Positions 7,704-17,160 of a DNA stretch of 52,018 nt are shown piece by piece. The DNA is from Prevotella sp. (GTDB lineage: Bacteria > Bacteroidota > Bacteroidia > Bacteroidales > Bacteroidaceae), in the NCBI GenBank assembly GCA_017478025.1, contig JAFVGZ010000005.1, positions 1-52,018 of the forward strand, read 5' to 3'. The stretch's first letter is position 1; each line of letters begins with the position of its first letter. Made by a program: the position numbers and the translations under genes. The notes under the pieces were generated by a model, which did no database searches, had not been told where the DNA came from, and saw only the letters and a program-made list of their open reading frames with translations.

Positions 7704-7889
7704 TGTTTTTTTATTGTTTAGCGTTGTTGCTTTAGTCTTGAAAGCGTTGCTTCGGTCCGAAAGCATTGGCAATTGCGAGTGCAAAATTAAGAAGATTATC
7801 CCGATGCCACAATACCTAAAAATAAGGAAAATATGTGACCAGCAAAACGCAGAATGGAGGATATGGACAAAAAAAGGACCTTTTATTTC

Positions 7890-7920
7890 TTGCACATATC
7901 AAAACTTAATCGTAACTTTG
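7890..7920 (+). promoter_or_regulatory. Dispersed promoter repeat upstream of the CapD-like gene
   Basis: TTG at 7890-7892, 20 bases containing TCAAAACTTAATCG, then TAACTTTG at 7913-7920. The start codon of the next gene is only five bases later, so the mRNA would be leaderless or nearly so. Other copies of this whole cassette lie at 39710-39740, 39833-39863 and, inverted, at 17744-17774 and 17830-17860. Confidence 0.7.
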
Positions 7921-7925
7921 CACCT

Positions 7926-9896
7926 ATGCTAAAGAATATTAAATCAAAGGTACTATGGTCCGCGAGGAGATGGAAGCTTCCATTCTGGTGCATTCTGTTT
8001 TTGGATTGCGCCATTATTGTCATGTCAGGCATCCTCGCATTTTACTTTGTAAGACACGCTAATTTCCTTGTCTCTCACTTCTGGGAGGTGGTAAAGCAGT
8101 TGATATGCATGCTGCCACTCTTTGTGATTGGCATGAAGGCCTTTCACACCTTTAGCGGCTTGCTGCGCTACTCCACCATGCGCGACTGCTATCAGGTGGG
8201 CAAAGCGCTGATGCTGGGCATGGCTATGGTGTGTACCGCAATGGTCATATTCGGCATCTTCGAGGAATTTACATGGGAGATTCTGACTCTTATGTTCGCA
8301 TTGTCATTCATCGGACAGGTTTCGGAACGCATTCTTGTGAGGATGATATACGACTCTATCAGCTTTAGCGGCAAGACAAAGAAGGCCCTCATTTATGGTG
8401 CTATGGACGGTGCTATCTCCATAGCCCATGTCATTCGCAGCCTCCACACCACGGAATACTCCGTGGCAGGCTTCATAAGCGTGAAGGGAGAGAAGAAGGG
8501 CTCATATATCATGGGCGTAAAAGTGTATGACGACAGCGCTGACACGGCAACGCTCATAGAGTCATTAGACATTCAGACATTCTTCGTCAGCCCATTGCAG
8601 CTGGACTATTTCCGCACTCGCAAGGGCCTGATAAACTATCTTCTGAAGCACAATATCAAGATTATGGTGCTCAATCAGGCGATGGAATGGGACCCTTCGA
8701 AGAGCAAAGAAAAGATGCCTATGCTCAAGGAGGTGGAGATAGAAGACCTGCTGCCGCGTGAGAAGATAGATATCAACATGGAGAACATAGGCCGCATGTT
8801 GCACGGCAAGCGCATCCTTATCACCGGTGCTGCAGGCAGCATAGGCTTTGAGATGGTGAAGCAGATAACGAAGTTTGCCCCTGCAGACCTGACACTGATA
8901 GACCAGGCCGAGACTCCTATGCACGACGTGAGGCTCTATATGGCACGCCACTGCCCCGACCTGAGGTGTGAGACGATAGTGGGAAGCATCAACAATGCCA
9001 CACACATGGAGTCCATCTTCAGCTCTCGCAGACCAGAATATGTGTTCCATGCTGCCGCCTATAAGCATGTGCCGATGATGGAAGACAATCCCGCTATGGC
9101 GGTACAGAATAATATATATGGTACGCGCGTGATAGCAGACCTGGCTGTGAAGTACGGCACAAAGAAGTTTGTGATGATCAGTACCGACAAGGCGGTGAAC
9201 CCAACAAACGTGATGGGCTGCTCAAAGCGCATCTGCGAGATATACTGCCAGAGCCTGAACGCCTATCTGCAGGAGAAGGCAGAGAAGGAAGGCAGCGACA
9301 AGGTCTCTACACAGTTCATCACCACCCGCTTTGGCAACGTGCTGGGTTCCAACGGTTCCGTCATCCCTCTCTTCAAGAAACAGATAGCCGAGGGAGGTCC
9401 CGTGACGGTGACACACCCAGACATCATACGATTCTTTATGCTCATCAGCGAGGCCTGCCAGCTGGTATTGGAGGCTGGTACAATGGGCAAGGGCGGTGAG
9501 ATCTTTGTCTTTGACATGGGAAATCCTGTGCGCATAGCAGACCTGGCACAAGAGCTCATACAGCTCTCAGGAGCCAAGGGCATAGAGATAAAATATACAG
9601 GACTGCGCCCAGGCGAGAAGCTTTACGAAGAAGTGTTGAGTGACACGGAGCTAACCAAGCCCACCATTCACCCCAAAATCAGAATCGCCTCTGTGAGAGA
9701 CAGCGACTATACGAAAGCCGTGAGAGACGAGGAAGAGCTCTACAAACTGTCGTTAGAGTATGACAACATGGCCATCGTAAACAAGATGAAGCAGATTGTA
9801 CCTGAATACAAAAGTCAGAACTCTAAGTACGAAGCTCTTGACAATCAGAAAAAAACCGCCGAGGGGGGGGGTATAAATTTTCCATTCAGCGCATAG
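7926..9896 (+). CDS. CapD/WbpM-like nucleotide-sugar dehydratase/epimerase, membrane-anchored
   Basis: A 656-residue polysaccharide-biosynthesis protein. Residues 15-150 hold four membrane segments. A CoA-binding/Rossmann-like middle is followed by an extended SDR catalytic domain from about residue 298: NAD loop ILITGAAGSIGFE, then YKHVPMMEDNP, then STDKAVNPTNVMG with the SKR motif in place of YxxxK. Family members dehydrate or epimerise UDP-GlcNAc-type sugars for capsule, O-antigen or glycan synthesis. The start at 7926 (MLKNIKSK) matches family N termini and abuts the promoter. The last 16 or so residues after KYEALD (NQKKTAEGGGINFPFSA) look like an added tail and include a run of nine G at 9863-9871. 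Confidence 0.88.
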   Translation: MLKNIKSKVLWSARRWKLPFWCILFLDCAIIVMSGILAFYFVRHANFLVSHFWEVVKQLICMLPLFVIGMKAFHTFSGLLRYSTMRDCYQVGKALMLGMAMVCTAMVIFGIFEEFTWEILTLMFALSFIGQVSERILVRMIYDSISFSGKTKKALIYGAMDGAISIAHVIRSLHTTEYSVAGFISVKGEKKGSYIMGVKVYDDSADTATLIESLDIQTFFVSPLQLDYFRTRKGLINYLLKHNIKIMVLNQAMEWDPSKSKEKMPMLKEVEIEDLLPREKIDINMENIGRMLHGKRILITGAAGSIGFEMVKQITKFAPADLTLIDQAETPMHDVRLYMARHCPDLRCETIVGSINNATHMESIFSSRRPEYVFHAAAYKHVPMMEDNPAMAVQNNIYGTRVIADLAVKYGTKKFVMISTDKAVNPTNVMGCSKRICEIYCQSLNAYLQEKAEKEGSDKVSTQFITTRFGNVLGSNGSVIPLFKKQIAEGGPVTVTHPDIIRFFMLISEACQLVLEAGTMGKGGEIFVFDMGNPVRIADLAQELIQLSGAKGIEIKYTGLRPGEKLYEEVLSDTELTKPTIHPKIRIASVRDSDYTKAVRDEEELYKLSLEYDNMAIVNKMKQIVPEYKSQNSKYEALDNQKKTAEGGGINFPFSA

Positions 9897-9966
9897 CGTA
9901 ACGGCATTGCGCCCTATTAGGCAGGGGATTTACAAAAGTAAAGGCCGATGTAGGCCCACCTCTACC

Positions 9967-10413
9967 CTATCGCTTTGCCTGAAAGAACTCTTTCATTATG
10001 TCGGCACATTCCTCTTCCATCACGCCACTGACCACCTGTGTCTTAGGATGAAGAACCTTAGGGGCTACCAATCGGTAGCCTTTTTTTGTGTCCGGTGCTC
10101 CATAGACTATACGCCCTATCTGGCTCCACGCCAATGCTCCGGCACACATGGGGCACGGCTCCACGGTGACATAAATGGTACAGTCGTTGAGGTATTTGCC
10201 ACCCAACGCATTGGCAGCAGCCGTTATTGCCTGCATCTCTGCATGGGCCGTGACATCGTGAAGCGTCTCCGTGAGGTTGTGAGTGCGAGCTATGATGCGG
10301 TTATTGCACACCACGACGGCACCAATGGGCACCTCGTCCTCTGCGGCAGCCTGCTCTGCTTCAGCAAGCGCCTTGCGCATATAGTCAGTATCCTGTGATG
10401 TACAATTTACCAT
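9967..10413 (-). CDS. tadA: tRNA-specific adenosine deaminase
   Basis: A 148-residue TadA, which deaminates adenosine 34 of tRNA-Arg(ACG) to inosine. Zinc-site motifs are intact: HAEMQAI (catalytic Glu) and PCPMCAGAL (two Cys). PIGAVVV and the C-terminal FFQAKR are also typical. The start ATG at 10413 falls in the first unit of a 21-bp tandem repeat. The first residues (MVNCTS) are therefore repeat-derived, and family homology begins at about QDTDYMRKAL. An internal Met at residue 12 is an alternative start. Confidence 0.93.
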   Translation of the reverse strand: MVNCTSQDTDYMRKALAEAEQAAAEDEVPIGAVVVCNNRIIARTHNLTETLHDVTAHAEMQAITAAANALGGKYLNDCTIYVTVEPCPMCAGALAWSQIGRIVYGAPDTKKGYRLVAPKVLHPKTQVVSGVMEEECADIMKEFFQAKR

Positions 10414-10473
10414 TTACAATGTACAATTTACCATTTACAATGTACAATTTACCATTTACAATGTACAATTTAA
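10411..10473. repeat. 21-bp tandem repeat, three copies, over the tadA start
   Basis: The unit CATTTACAATGTACAATTTA plus C repeats at 10411, 10432 and 10453. On the minus strand each unit carries an ATG, and each upstream one opens a six-codon frame (MVNCTL, stop) whose TAA directly abuts the next ATG. The words are shared with the 47-bp pair at 431-520. Confidence 0.85.
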
Positions 10474-10488
10474 GTCCGAGCCCTCAAT

Positions 10489-10588
10489 CCTCACCGAACC
10501 AGCTAAAATTGAGAATTATAATTACCAGAGAGCCTCACCGCATCAGCTAAAATTGAGAATTATAATTACCAGAGAGCCTCACCGCATC
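10489..10588. repeat. 44-bp tandem repeat, two copies plus a partial
   Basis: Units at 10501-10544 and 10545-10588 are identical (AGCTAAAATTGAGAATTATA, then ATTACCAGAGAGCCTCACCG, then CATC). CCTCACCGAACC at 10489-10500 looks like the end of a third. They lie between pssA and tadA. Confidence 0.85.
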
Positions 10589-10623
10589 AGCGAATTCTGA
10601 ATTTTGAATTATTAATTATTAAT

Positions 10624-11376
10624 TTACTTCCGCTGTGTGGCTACGCTGATAAGAACGTATGCCACAATGATTACAGAGAAACCGGAGTAGCAGAGATGCG
10701 TGTTGCCACTGGTGATGCCAGCCAAAACGGTGACAAGCAATGTGAGGGCAGAGAAGCCGATGAAACCGTATTTTATCTCATTGCCCTGCCATCCCCAATG
10801 CTTGAACTTCAGCGCAAACATCGGTATCTCAGCAACCAGTATCCAAGATGAAACAAATATCCCAACTATCAGCAATGGCAGGAACCACGCATGCTTCTCC
10901 AACTCGGGTCCGAAACCAACCAACAGCGAGCCCCAGAAGAGCGCATTGGCAGGAGTAGGCAGACCTATGAAGCTCGTTGTCTGGCGAGTGTCAAGGTTGA
11001 ACTTCGCCAACCTGACAGCGCTGAACGCCGCAACGATGAATGCGAGATAAGGGATTAGGGTTCCGATACAGAAGCCCGAGCATTGGGAACCTGTACCGCA
11101 GAGGGGACTATCGACAACCTGCAGCTCATAGAATATCATGCTTGCCGGTGCTACACCAAAGGTGACATCATCGGCCAGGGAGTCTAACTCCTTACCTATC
11201 TCAGACGATACGCCAAGGAGGCGTGCCGACATGCCATCAAAGAAATCAAAGACAGCACCGAGGATAATAAACAACAGCGCTACAGAGAGATTGCCCGTAA
11301 CAGCATGGGCAGTCGCTATAGCGCCACAGATAAGGTTGCAGCAGGTTATGCTATTGGGGATATGCTTGGTAATCAA
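10624..11376 (-). CDS. pssA: CDP-diacylglycerol-serine O-phosphatidyltransferase
   Basis: A 250-residue integral membrane enzyme making phosphatidylserine from CDP-diacylglycerol and serine. The CDP-alcohol phosphotransferase motif is complete near residues 43-68: DFFDGMSARLL then GKELDSLADD, with the four aspartates in place. Several hydrophobic segments follow. It lies downstream of psd on the same strand, giving the two consecutive steps to phosphatidylethanolamine, although 315 bases of repeats separate them. Confidence 0.93.
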   Translation of the reverse strand: MITKHIPNSITCCNLICGAIATAHAVTGNLSVALLFIILGAVFDFFDGMSARLLGVSSEIGKELDSLADDVTFGVAPASMIFYELQVVDSPLCGTGSQCSGFCIGTLIPYLAFIVAAFSAVRLAKFNLDTRQTTSFIGLPTPANALFWGSLLVGFGPELEKHAWFLPLLIVGIFVSSWILVAEIPMFALKFKHWGWQGNEIKYGFIGFSALTLLVTVLAGITSGNTHLCYSGFSVIIVAYVLISVATQRK

Positions 11377-11691
11377 ATTATCAAATTAACGAATTAACAA
11401 ATTAACAAATTTAAGTTTCGCTTTTGCTCAATTTCCTGAGCTTTCAGGAGTTCTTTCTCCGTTTTCATTACGAAAGCGTCACAGAGTGCCGAGCGAAGAA
11501 GTTCTTGCTTAGGCAAGCGTCACTGCGTGCCGAGCGAAGGAGTTAAGACATTAGTACAGTTATCTGCTATTAATTGTCAAATATCTCTCAAATGAGGTCT
11601 TTGTATAGTCTTAACTACTTAACTACTGGCTACTTGACTACTTGCGAAAGTCGAGTTATGAATTATGCATTATGAATTATGCATTATTAAT
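11377..11691. repeat. Repeat-filled gap between psd and pssA
   Basis: No gene. GAATTAACAAATTAAC words lie near 11390. Two ACGCAAGCGT-family elements (AAGCGTCACAGAGTGCCGAG and AAGCGTCACTGCGTGCCGAG) lie at about 11473-11500 and 11515-11540. TTAACTACTTAACTACTGGC words and an ATTATGAATT run precede pssA-psd. Confidence 0.7.
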
Positions 11692-12426
11692 TTACTTAAG
11701 TATTCCAATGACGGTCTGGTTGCCTGTGGTGGACTGATCCATCGCGACCTTTATCTCGGTTCCTACGGGCAGGAAGAGATCGACACGTGAGCCGAACTTG
11801 ATGAATCCCATGTGCTCGTCGATGTAGCAATGCTCGTTCTCCTTGGCGTAGGTGACGATGCGGCGCGCTACGGCACCTGCCACCTGGCGGCAAAGGATAT
11901 CGACATCCTTCGTCACAGGCTGCCCGTCAGCTGACTTTTCGCCTGTATCCACCTGAGTCGTAATTATTACATTGGTCATCTCGTTCTCATCACTTGCCTT
12001 AGGAAGCCAAGCCTTGTGGAAGTGACCGTCCTGATGCTCCACCTTTTTTACTATACCGTCAACAGGGAACCAATTGGCATGAACATTGAAGAGACTCATG
12101 AAGATGCTCACCATGATGCGCTCCTCCTTGAAATACTTATCCTCAAAGACCTTCTCAATCACTACCACCTTACCGTCAGCAGGGGCCACGACAAGGTTAT
12201 CCGTCTCATCTGTACCGAACAGACGTATAGGGCAACGGAAGAAGTTCAGCACAATACACCATATTGTACCGAAGATGACAATAAAGATTCCAAATGGTAT
12301 GTGACTGTCGAAAGACCTCCATAAGATAATGCCAATAGCTATAAGCGCCATCGCACTGTAAATGAGTGTGTCGGTTCCTTCGCGGTGTATTCTGATTCGT
12401 TTTAGTTTTTTGATGCGGCGTCCCAT
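11692..12426 (-). CDS. psd: Phosphatidylserine decarboxylase
   Basis: A 244-residue decarboxylase converting phosphatidylserine to phosphatidylethanolamine at the membrane. It is of the shorter type and self-cleaves to make a pyruvoyl group; the cleavage site is the GS of [10 protein letters not shown] near residue 210, and [19 protein letters not shown] in the middle is typical. N-terminal hydrophobic segments (about 22-62) anchor it. A perfect minus-strand promoter lies upstream. pssA follows downstream. Confidence 0.93.
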   Translation of the reverse strand: MGRRIKKLKRIRIHREGTDTLIYSAMALIAIGIILWRSFDSHIPFGIFIVIFGTIWCIVLNFFRCPIRLFGTDETDNLVVAPADGKVVVIEKVFEDKYFKEERIMVSIFMSLFNVHANWFPVDGIVKKVEHQDGHFHKAWLPKASDENEMTNVIITTQVDTGEKSADGQPVTKDVDILCRQVAGAVARRIVTYAKENEHCYIDEHMGFIKFGSRVDLFLPVGTEIKVAMDQSTTGNQTVIGILK

Positions 12427-12454
12427 CCGTAAACATTATTTAACTACGTTTCTG

Positions 12455-12486
12455 CAAAGTTAGTTATTTTTCCTTTCACGTGCAAA
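12455..12486 (-). promoter_or_regulatory. Promoter of psd
   Basis: Read on the minus strand: TTTG (complement of 12483-12486), 20 bases, then TAACTTTG (complement of 12455-12462), about 30 bases before the start codon. Confidence 0.75.
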
Positions 12487-12573
12487 CAAAATCTGCTTAA
12501 AATCACATTCAGGTTCTTTTTTTCCCTTTCAAAGGCTGTTTTGAGGGTGAAAATTATTAATTTCGCAGCCATT

Positions 12574-15500
12574 ATGCATCCATACATACATCTTCATACA
12601 CACACTTACTATTCTCTTCTTGACGGTCAGAGTCCCGTCAAGGCATTGGTAAAAAAAGCTATCGCCAACGGCATGAAAGGCATGGCCATCACGGATCACG
12701 GCAACATGTTTGGCGTGAAGGACCTCTTTGACGAAGTAAACAAAGCCAACAAAGACCTGAAGAAAGAGGGCAAAGAGCCCTTCAAGCCCATCTTCGGCTG
12801 TGAGATGTATGTGGCGCGTCGCGGCAAGGAGAGGCGTGATGAGCAGAAGATAGACCGTGGTGGATGGCACCTCATAGTGTTGGCCAAGAACCTCAACGGC
12901 TATAAGAACCTGATACGCCTCGTCAGCCGTTCATGGGTGGACGGGTACTATGGCCGCCCCCGTACCGACCACAAGGACCTGGAGCTCTTTCATGAGGACC
13001 TCATTGTATGCTCGGCATGCATAGGCGGCGAGATACCGCAGAAGATATTGCAAGGTGACATAGAGGGTGCGAAAAAGTCGGTGGAATGGCACAAAAAGCT
13101 ATGGGGAGATGACTTCTACCTGGAGTTGCAGCGCCATGAGGTGAAGGACCCAAATCAGCGTGCCAACCGCGAGACATTCCCCCTGCAGCAGAAGGTGAAC
13201 CGAGTGCTGATGGAATTTGCCAAAGAATATGGCATAAAGCTCATCTGCACCAACGACTGCCACTTCGTGGATGAGGAGACGGCAGAGGCACACGACCACC
13301 TGCTATGCCTCGGAACGGGCAAAGACCTTGACGACCCCAACCGAATGCTATACACCAAGCAGGAGTGGTTCAAGACTCAGGAGGAGATGAACGAGATATT
13401 TGCCGACATTCCCGAAGCCCTTGAGAACACGCTTGAGATACTTGATAAGGTTGAGACATACAATCTGGAAAGCGATCCTATCATGCCTTTCTTCCCCATT
13501 CCGCAGGACTTTGGAGTAGAGGAACATTGGCGCGAGAAGTTCACAGAGGCAGACCTCTTTAATGAGTTTACCACCGATGAATTCGGCAAAAATCCACTTC
13601 CTCAGGAGGACGGAGAGAAGAAAATCAAGAAGATTGGCGGCTATGACAAACTGTACCGCATCAAGTTCGAGGCCGACTACTTAGGCAAGTTAGCGTACGA
13701 AGGTGCGTCGCGGCTTTACGGCAATGGCTACACAGTAATAGAGAGCGAGGAGGCGTTGCAGCCCGACGAACTGTCTGCCTGGGCAGCAGAGCATGGCATC
13801 AACGAGGAGGTGGACAACCGAATACGCTTTGAGCTGCACATCATGAAGACGATGGGCTTCCCAGGATACTTCCTCATTGTGCAGGACTTCATCAACTCAG
13901 CCCGCTCGGAGCTGGGCGTATGGGTAGGTCCTGGTCGTGGCAGCGCCGCAGGAAGCGTTGTGGCATACTGTCTCGGCATAACGAAACTGGACCCGCTGAA
14001 GTATGACCTGCTGTTCGAGCGTTTCCTCAATCCCGACCGTATCTCCCTGCCTGATATCGATACCGACTTTGACGACGACGGCCGCGGCAAGGTGCTGAGA
14101 TGGGTCATGGACAAGTATGGACATGAGAACTGCGCACACATCATCACCTACGGCACGATGGCTACGAAGAACGCTATCAAGGATGTGGCACGCGTGGAGA
14201 AATATCCCCTCGCCAAGACCAACGAGCTCTGCAAGGCCATTCCGGATCGTCTGCCAGATGGTCTGAAGATGAATCTTACTAATGTCATCAAGACCGTTCC
14301 CGCCATTGCCGAGGCAGAAGCATCGCTGGATCCACAGGAAGCTAACACCATCAAATATGCCAAGATGCTGGAGGGCACGGTGCGCAACATCGGCATCCAC
14401 GCCTGCGGATTTATCATCTGCCGTGATCCTATCAGCGACCACGTGCCCGTAAGCACCGCAGACGACCCGGATTTCCCAAACGTAAAGACTGCCGTAACAC
14501 AATATGACGGACATGTCATCGAGTCAACAGGCCTGATAAAGATGGACTTCCTGGGCCTGAAGACCCTGTCGGAGCAGAAGGAGGCCGTGAAGAATGTCAA
14601 GCTGACACGCGGCATAGACATAGACCTGGACAATATCCCCATTGACGATGAGCTGACATACCAGCTCTATCAGCGCGGACAGACGATAGGAACATTCCAG
14701 TTTGAGAGTGCCGGAATGCAGAAATACCTTCGCGAGCTGCACCCCACGGTGTTCGAAGACCTCATCGCCATGAACGCCCTCTACCGTCCCGGACCTATGG
14801 ACTACATCCCCGCGTTCATCAAGCGTAAGAACGGACAGGAGCCAATCACCTATGACATACCGTGCATGGAGAAGTATCTGAAGGACACCTACGGCATCAC
14901 GGTATATCAGGAGCAGGTCATGCTGCTCAGCCGACAGTTGGCAAACTTCACCCGAGGCGAGAGTGACGCGCTGCGTAAGGCTATGGGTAAGAAGAAGAAA
15001 GACATCGTTGATGCCATGAAGCCTAAGTTCATCGAAGGCGGCGTGAAGAACGGTCACGACCCGAAGGTACTTGAGAAGATATGGGCCGACTGGGAGAAGT
15101 TCGCCTCATACGCCTTCAACAAGTCTCATGCCGCGTGCTATTCGTGGGTGGCATATCAGACGGCCTACCTCAAGGCGCACTACCCTGCTGAGTTCATGGC
15201 AGCGCTGCTCACACGGCGTCGCAACGACATCAAGGAAATAACGAAGCTGATGGACGAATGCAAATCGATGGGGCTGCAGGTCTATGGCCCCGACGTAAAC
15301 GAGTCATACTTCAACTTCGGTGTCAACAAGAAAGGCGAGATACGCTATGGTATGGCCGCCATAAAGGGCATGAGCGAGGCCGCATCCAACGCTATAATAA
15401 AGGAAAGGGAGAAGAACGGGCCTTACACCGATATCTATAACCTTGTGGAACGTGTTCCCGCCACCGCTATAAACAAGAAGGCGCTGGAGTGTCTGGCAAT

Positions 15501-16464
15501 GACCGGAGCGCTCGACAGATTCGGCATAATGCGCGAACAGTATGTGGAACCCGTGGGCAACGATACATTCATAGGCTACCTGACGCGCTATGCGCAGCAT
15601 TACCAGCAGGCGAAGGCAGAGGCCGCCAACAGTCTGTTCGGTGACTTTGACGCTGTAGATATCGTCAAGCCCAAGCCCCCGAAGGCAATGGAATGGAGTG
15701 CCATAGAACGCCTGAACAAAGAGCGTGAGCTCGTGGGCATATACCTCTCGGCTCACCCATTGGATGAATACGGAGCCATACTGTCGTGCATGTGCAACAC
15801 AAAGTGCTCTGAGATAGGCGACCAGAATCTCTATGAGGCTCTGTCACATCGCGACACACTCACCGTCGGAGGCATCGTAACGAATGTCAGACCCATGACA
15901 ACCAAGAAAGGCGACCCTATGGGACGCATCACGATAGAGGACTTTGAGGGCCAGGGAGAGTTCGTGCTTTTCAAGGAGAACTGGGTGAAGTATCAGAGTA
16001 TGCTCTCGGTGGGCAACTCTCTGTTTATCAAGATGAAGTCGCAGGAGCGTCCATACCAGCCGGGAGTTTATTCTATCAATGTTGTCTCGATAGACTTCCT
16101 GTCTAAGATAGAGGAGAGTGCAGAGAATTCTATCATCATCCATATCGACATGGACAAGATGAAACGCACCAACGACAACCTCGACGTTAATACTGACGAG
16201 AACCTTGACATGGACGAGAGCCTTGACGCGAATGACAGCCTTGAGGATATTAAGGTTCAAGATGACACAAGCATCCTGACGGACCTTGCCACTCTGCTGA
16301 AGGACAACCCAGGCAAGCTGAAGCTGTCGATGGTGGTACGCGACTCTACGCGGTCGAAGCAACCTCTGTACCTGCGCTCACGATTGCCGGGAGTGAAGCT
16401 AAACCGTCAGATCTTTGACTTCATAGCCTCGCACGATTCACTCCACGTGACAATGCCAGTATAA
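12574..16464 (+). CDS. dnaE: DNA polymerase III subunit alpha
   Basis: A 1296-residue replicative polymerase. The N-terminal PHP domain opens HLHTHTYYSLLDG with AITDHGNMFG. The polymerase active site PDIDTDFDDDGRGK lies near residue 495, preceded by GPGRGSAAGSVVAY. Finger motifs and an HhH segment follow, then an OB fold (LTVGGIVTNVRPMTTKKGDPM). The start at 12574 gives MHPYIHLHTH, the family N terminus; the upstream frame reaches a TTG but has no homology. Near residues 1200-1226 an acidic near-repeat (DNLDVNT, DENLDM, DESLDAN, DSLEDI) interrupts the usual C terminus. The gene stands alone, divergent from psd. Confidence 0.97.
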   Translation: MHPYIHLHTHTYYSLLDGQSPVKALVKKAIANGMKGMAITDHGNMFGVKDLFDEVNKANKDLKKEGKEPFKPIFGCEMYVARRGKERRDEQKIDRGGWHLIVLAKNLNGYKNLIRLVSRSWVDGYYGRPRTDHKDLELFHEDLIVCSACIGGEIPQKILQGDIEGAKKSVEWHKKLWGDDFYLELQRHEVKDPNQRANRETFPLQQKVNRVLMEFAKEYGIKLICTNDCHFVDEETAEAHDHLLCLGTGKDLDDPNRMLYTKQEWFKTQEEMNEIFADIPEALENTLEILDKVETYNLESDPIMPFFPIPQDFGVEEHWREKFTEADLFNEFTTDEFGKNPLPQEDGEKKIKKIGGYDKLYRIKFEADYLGKLAYEGASRLYGNGYTVIESEEALQPDELSAWAAEHGINEEVDNRIRFELHIMKTMGFPGYFLIVQDFINSARSELGVWVGPGRGSAAGSVVAYCLGITKLDPLKYDLLFERFLNPDRISLPDIDTDFDDDGRGKVLRWVMDKYGHENCAHIITYGTMATKNAIKDVARVEKYPLAKTNELCKAIPDRLPDGLKMNLTNVIKTVPAIAEAEASLDPQEANTIKYAKMLEGTVRNIGIHACGFIICRDPISDHVPVSTADDPDFPNVKTAVTQYDGHVIESTGLIKMDFLGLKTLSEQKEAVKNVKLTRGIDIDLDNIPIDDELTYQLYQRGQTIGTFQFESAGMQKYLRELHPTVFEDLIAMNALYRPGPMDYIPAFIKRKNGQEPITYDIPCMEKYLKDTYGITVYQEQVMLLSRQLANFTRGESDALRKAMGKKKKDIVDAMKPKFIEGGVKNGHDPKVLEKIWADWEKFASYAFNKSHAACYSWVAYQTAYLKAHYPAEFMAALLTRRRNDIKEITKLMDECKSMGLQVYGPDVNESYFNFGVNKKGEIRYGMAAIKGMSEAASNAIIKEREKNGPYTDIYNLVERVPATAINKKALECLAMTGALDRFGIMREQYVEPVGNDTFIGYLTRYAQHYQQAKAEAANSLFGDFDAVDIVKPKPPKAMEWSAIERLNKERELVGIYLSAHPLDEYGAILSCMCNTKCSEIGDQNLYEALSHRDTLTVGGIVTNVRPMTTKKGDPMGRITIEDFEGQGEFVLFKENWVKYQSMLSVGNSLFIKMKSQERPYQPGVYSINVVSIDFLSKIEESAENSIIIHIDMDKMKRTNDNLDVNTDENLDMDESLDANDSLEDIKVQDDTSILTDLATLLKDNPGKLKLSMVVRDSTRSKQPLYLRSRLPGVKLNRQIFDFIASHDSLHVTMPV

Positions 16465-16468
16465 GAGA

Positions 16469-16518
16469 AAGCCCCCTCCAACTCTCCCAAATGGGGAACC
16501 GGAGGGGGGCTTTTTATT
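16469..16518. terminator. Bidirectional terminator between dnaE and adk
   Basis: AAAGCCCCCTCC pairs with GGAGGGGGCTTT, with A-rich and T-rich flanks on either side, so it can serve both convergent genes. The loop (CTCTCCCAAATGGGGAACC) belongs to the same palindromic family as the elements inside gltB, a case of that repeat acting as a terminator. Confidence 0.8.
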
Positions 16519-16523
16519 TACGC

Positions 16524-17093
16524 TTAGCCCTTTATGGCCTTGCTGATATTGGAATAGATTTCGTCGATGTCGCCTACTCCCTGTATCGTTGCATACTTGC
16601 CCTGTGCTATGTAGAAGTCTTTCAGCGGCAGGGTCTGTGAGTAATATGTGTTGAGACGCTTCTTTGCTGTCTCCTCGTTGTCGTCGGCACGGCCTGATGT
16701 CTTGCCACGTGCAATGATGCGCTTTATCAGCTCTTCATCATCCACCTCAAGACCTATGACGGTGCTTACCTTCTCGCCACGCTCTTCCAACATGGTGTCT
16801 AAGGCCTCAGCCTGCGCAATGGTGCGTGGGAAACCGTCGAAGATAACGCCCGGGATGTCCTTGCCCTTGCTGTCGAGGGTCTTGGCCAGGATATCGATGA
16901 TGAGAGCATCAGGCACCAACTTGCCATCGTTGATGTATTTGGCTGCCGTATTGCCCAACTCGCTACCGGCCTGAATCTCAGCACGAAGCACATCACCGGT
17001 AGAGATATGTGCTACGCCAAACTCTGCGATAATCTTATCGCTCTGGGTGCCCTTGCCTGAACCAGGAGCACCAAATATAACAATATTCTTCAT
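16524..17093 (-). CDS. adk: Adenylate kinase
   Basis: A 189-residue adenylate kinase (ATP + AMP to 2 ADP). The P-loop GAPGSGKGTQ is at 7-16, AMP-binding STGDVLRAEI near 32, and FDGFPRTIAQAE near 82. The LID is the short form without zinc cysteines. It follows hpt by 67 bases on the same strand, so both may form a purine-salvage transcript. Confidence 0.96.
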   Translation of the reverse strand: MKNIVIFGAPGSGKGTQSDKIIAEFGVAHISTGDVLRAEIQAGSELGNTAAKYINDGKLVPDALIIDILAKTLDSKGKDIPGVIFDGFPRTIAQAEALDTMLEERGEKVSTVIGLEVDDEELIKRIIARGKTSGRADDNEETAKKRLNTYYSQTLPLKDFYIAQGKYATIQGVGDIDEIYSNISKAIKG

Positions 17094-17160
17094 CTTTCTG
17101 TTTCTATGCTTTACGCATTATGTATTATAAATCCTGAATTACAAATTATGTATTCTTGCA

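Noticed and set aside
12541-12573. Upstream TTG start for dnaE
   Set aside because: The eleven added residues precede the universal MHPYIHLHTH-type start and have no family match.
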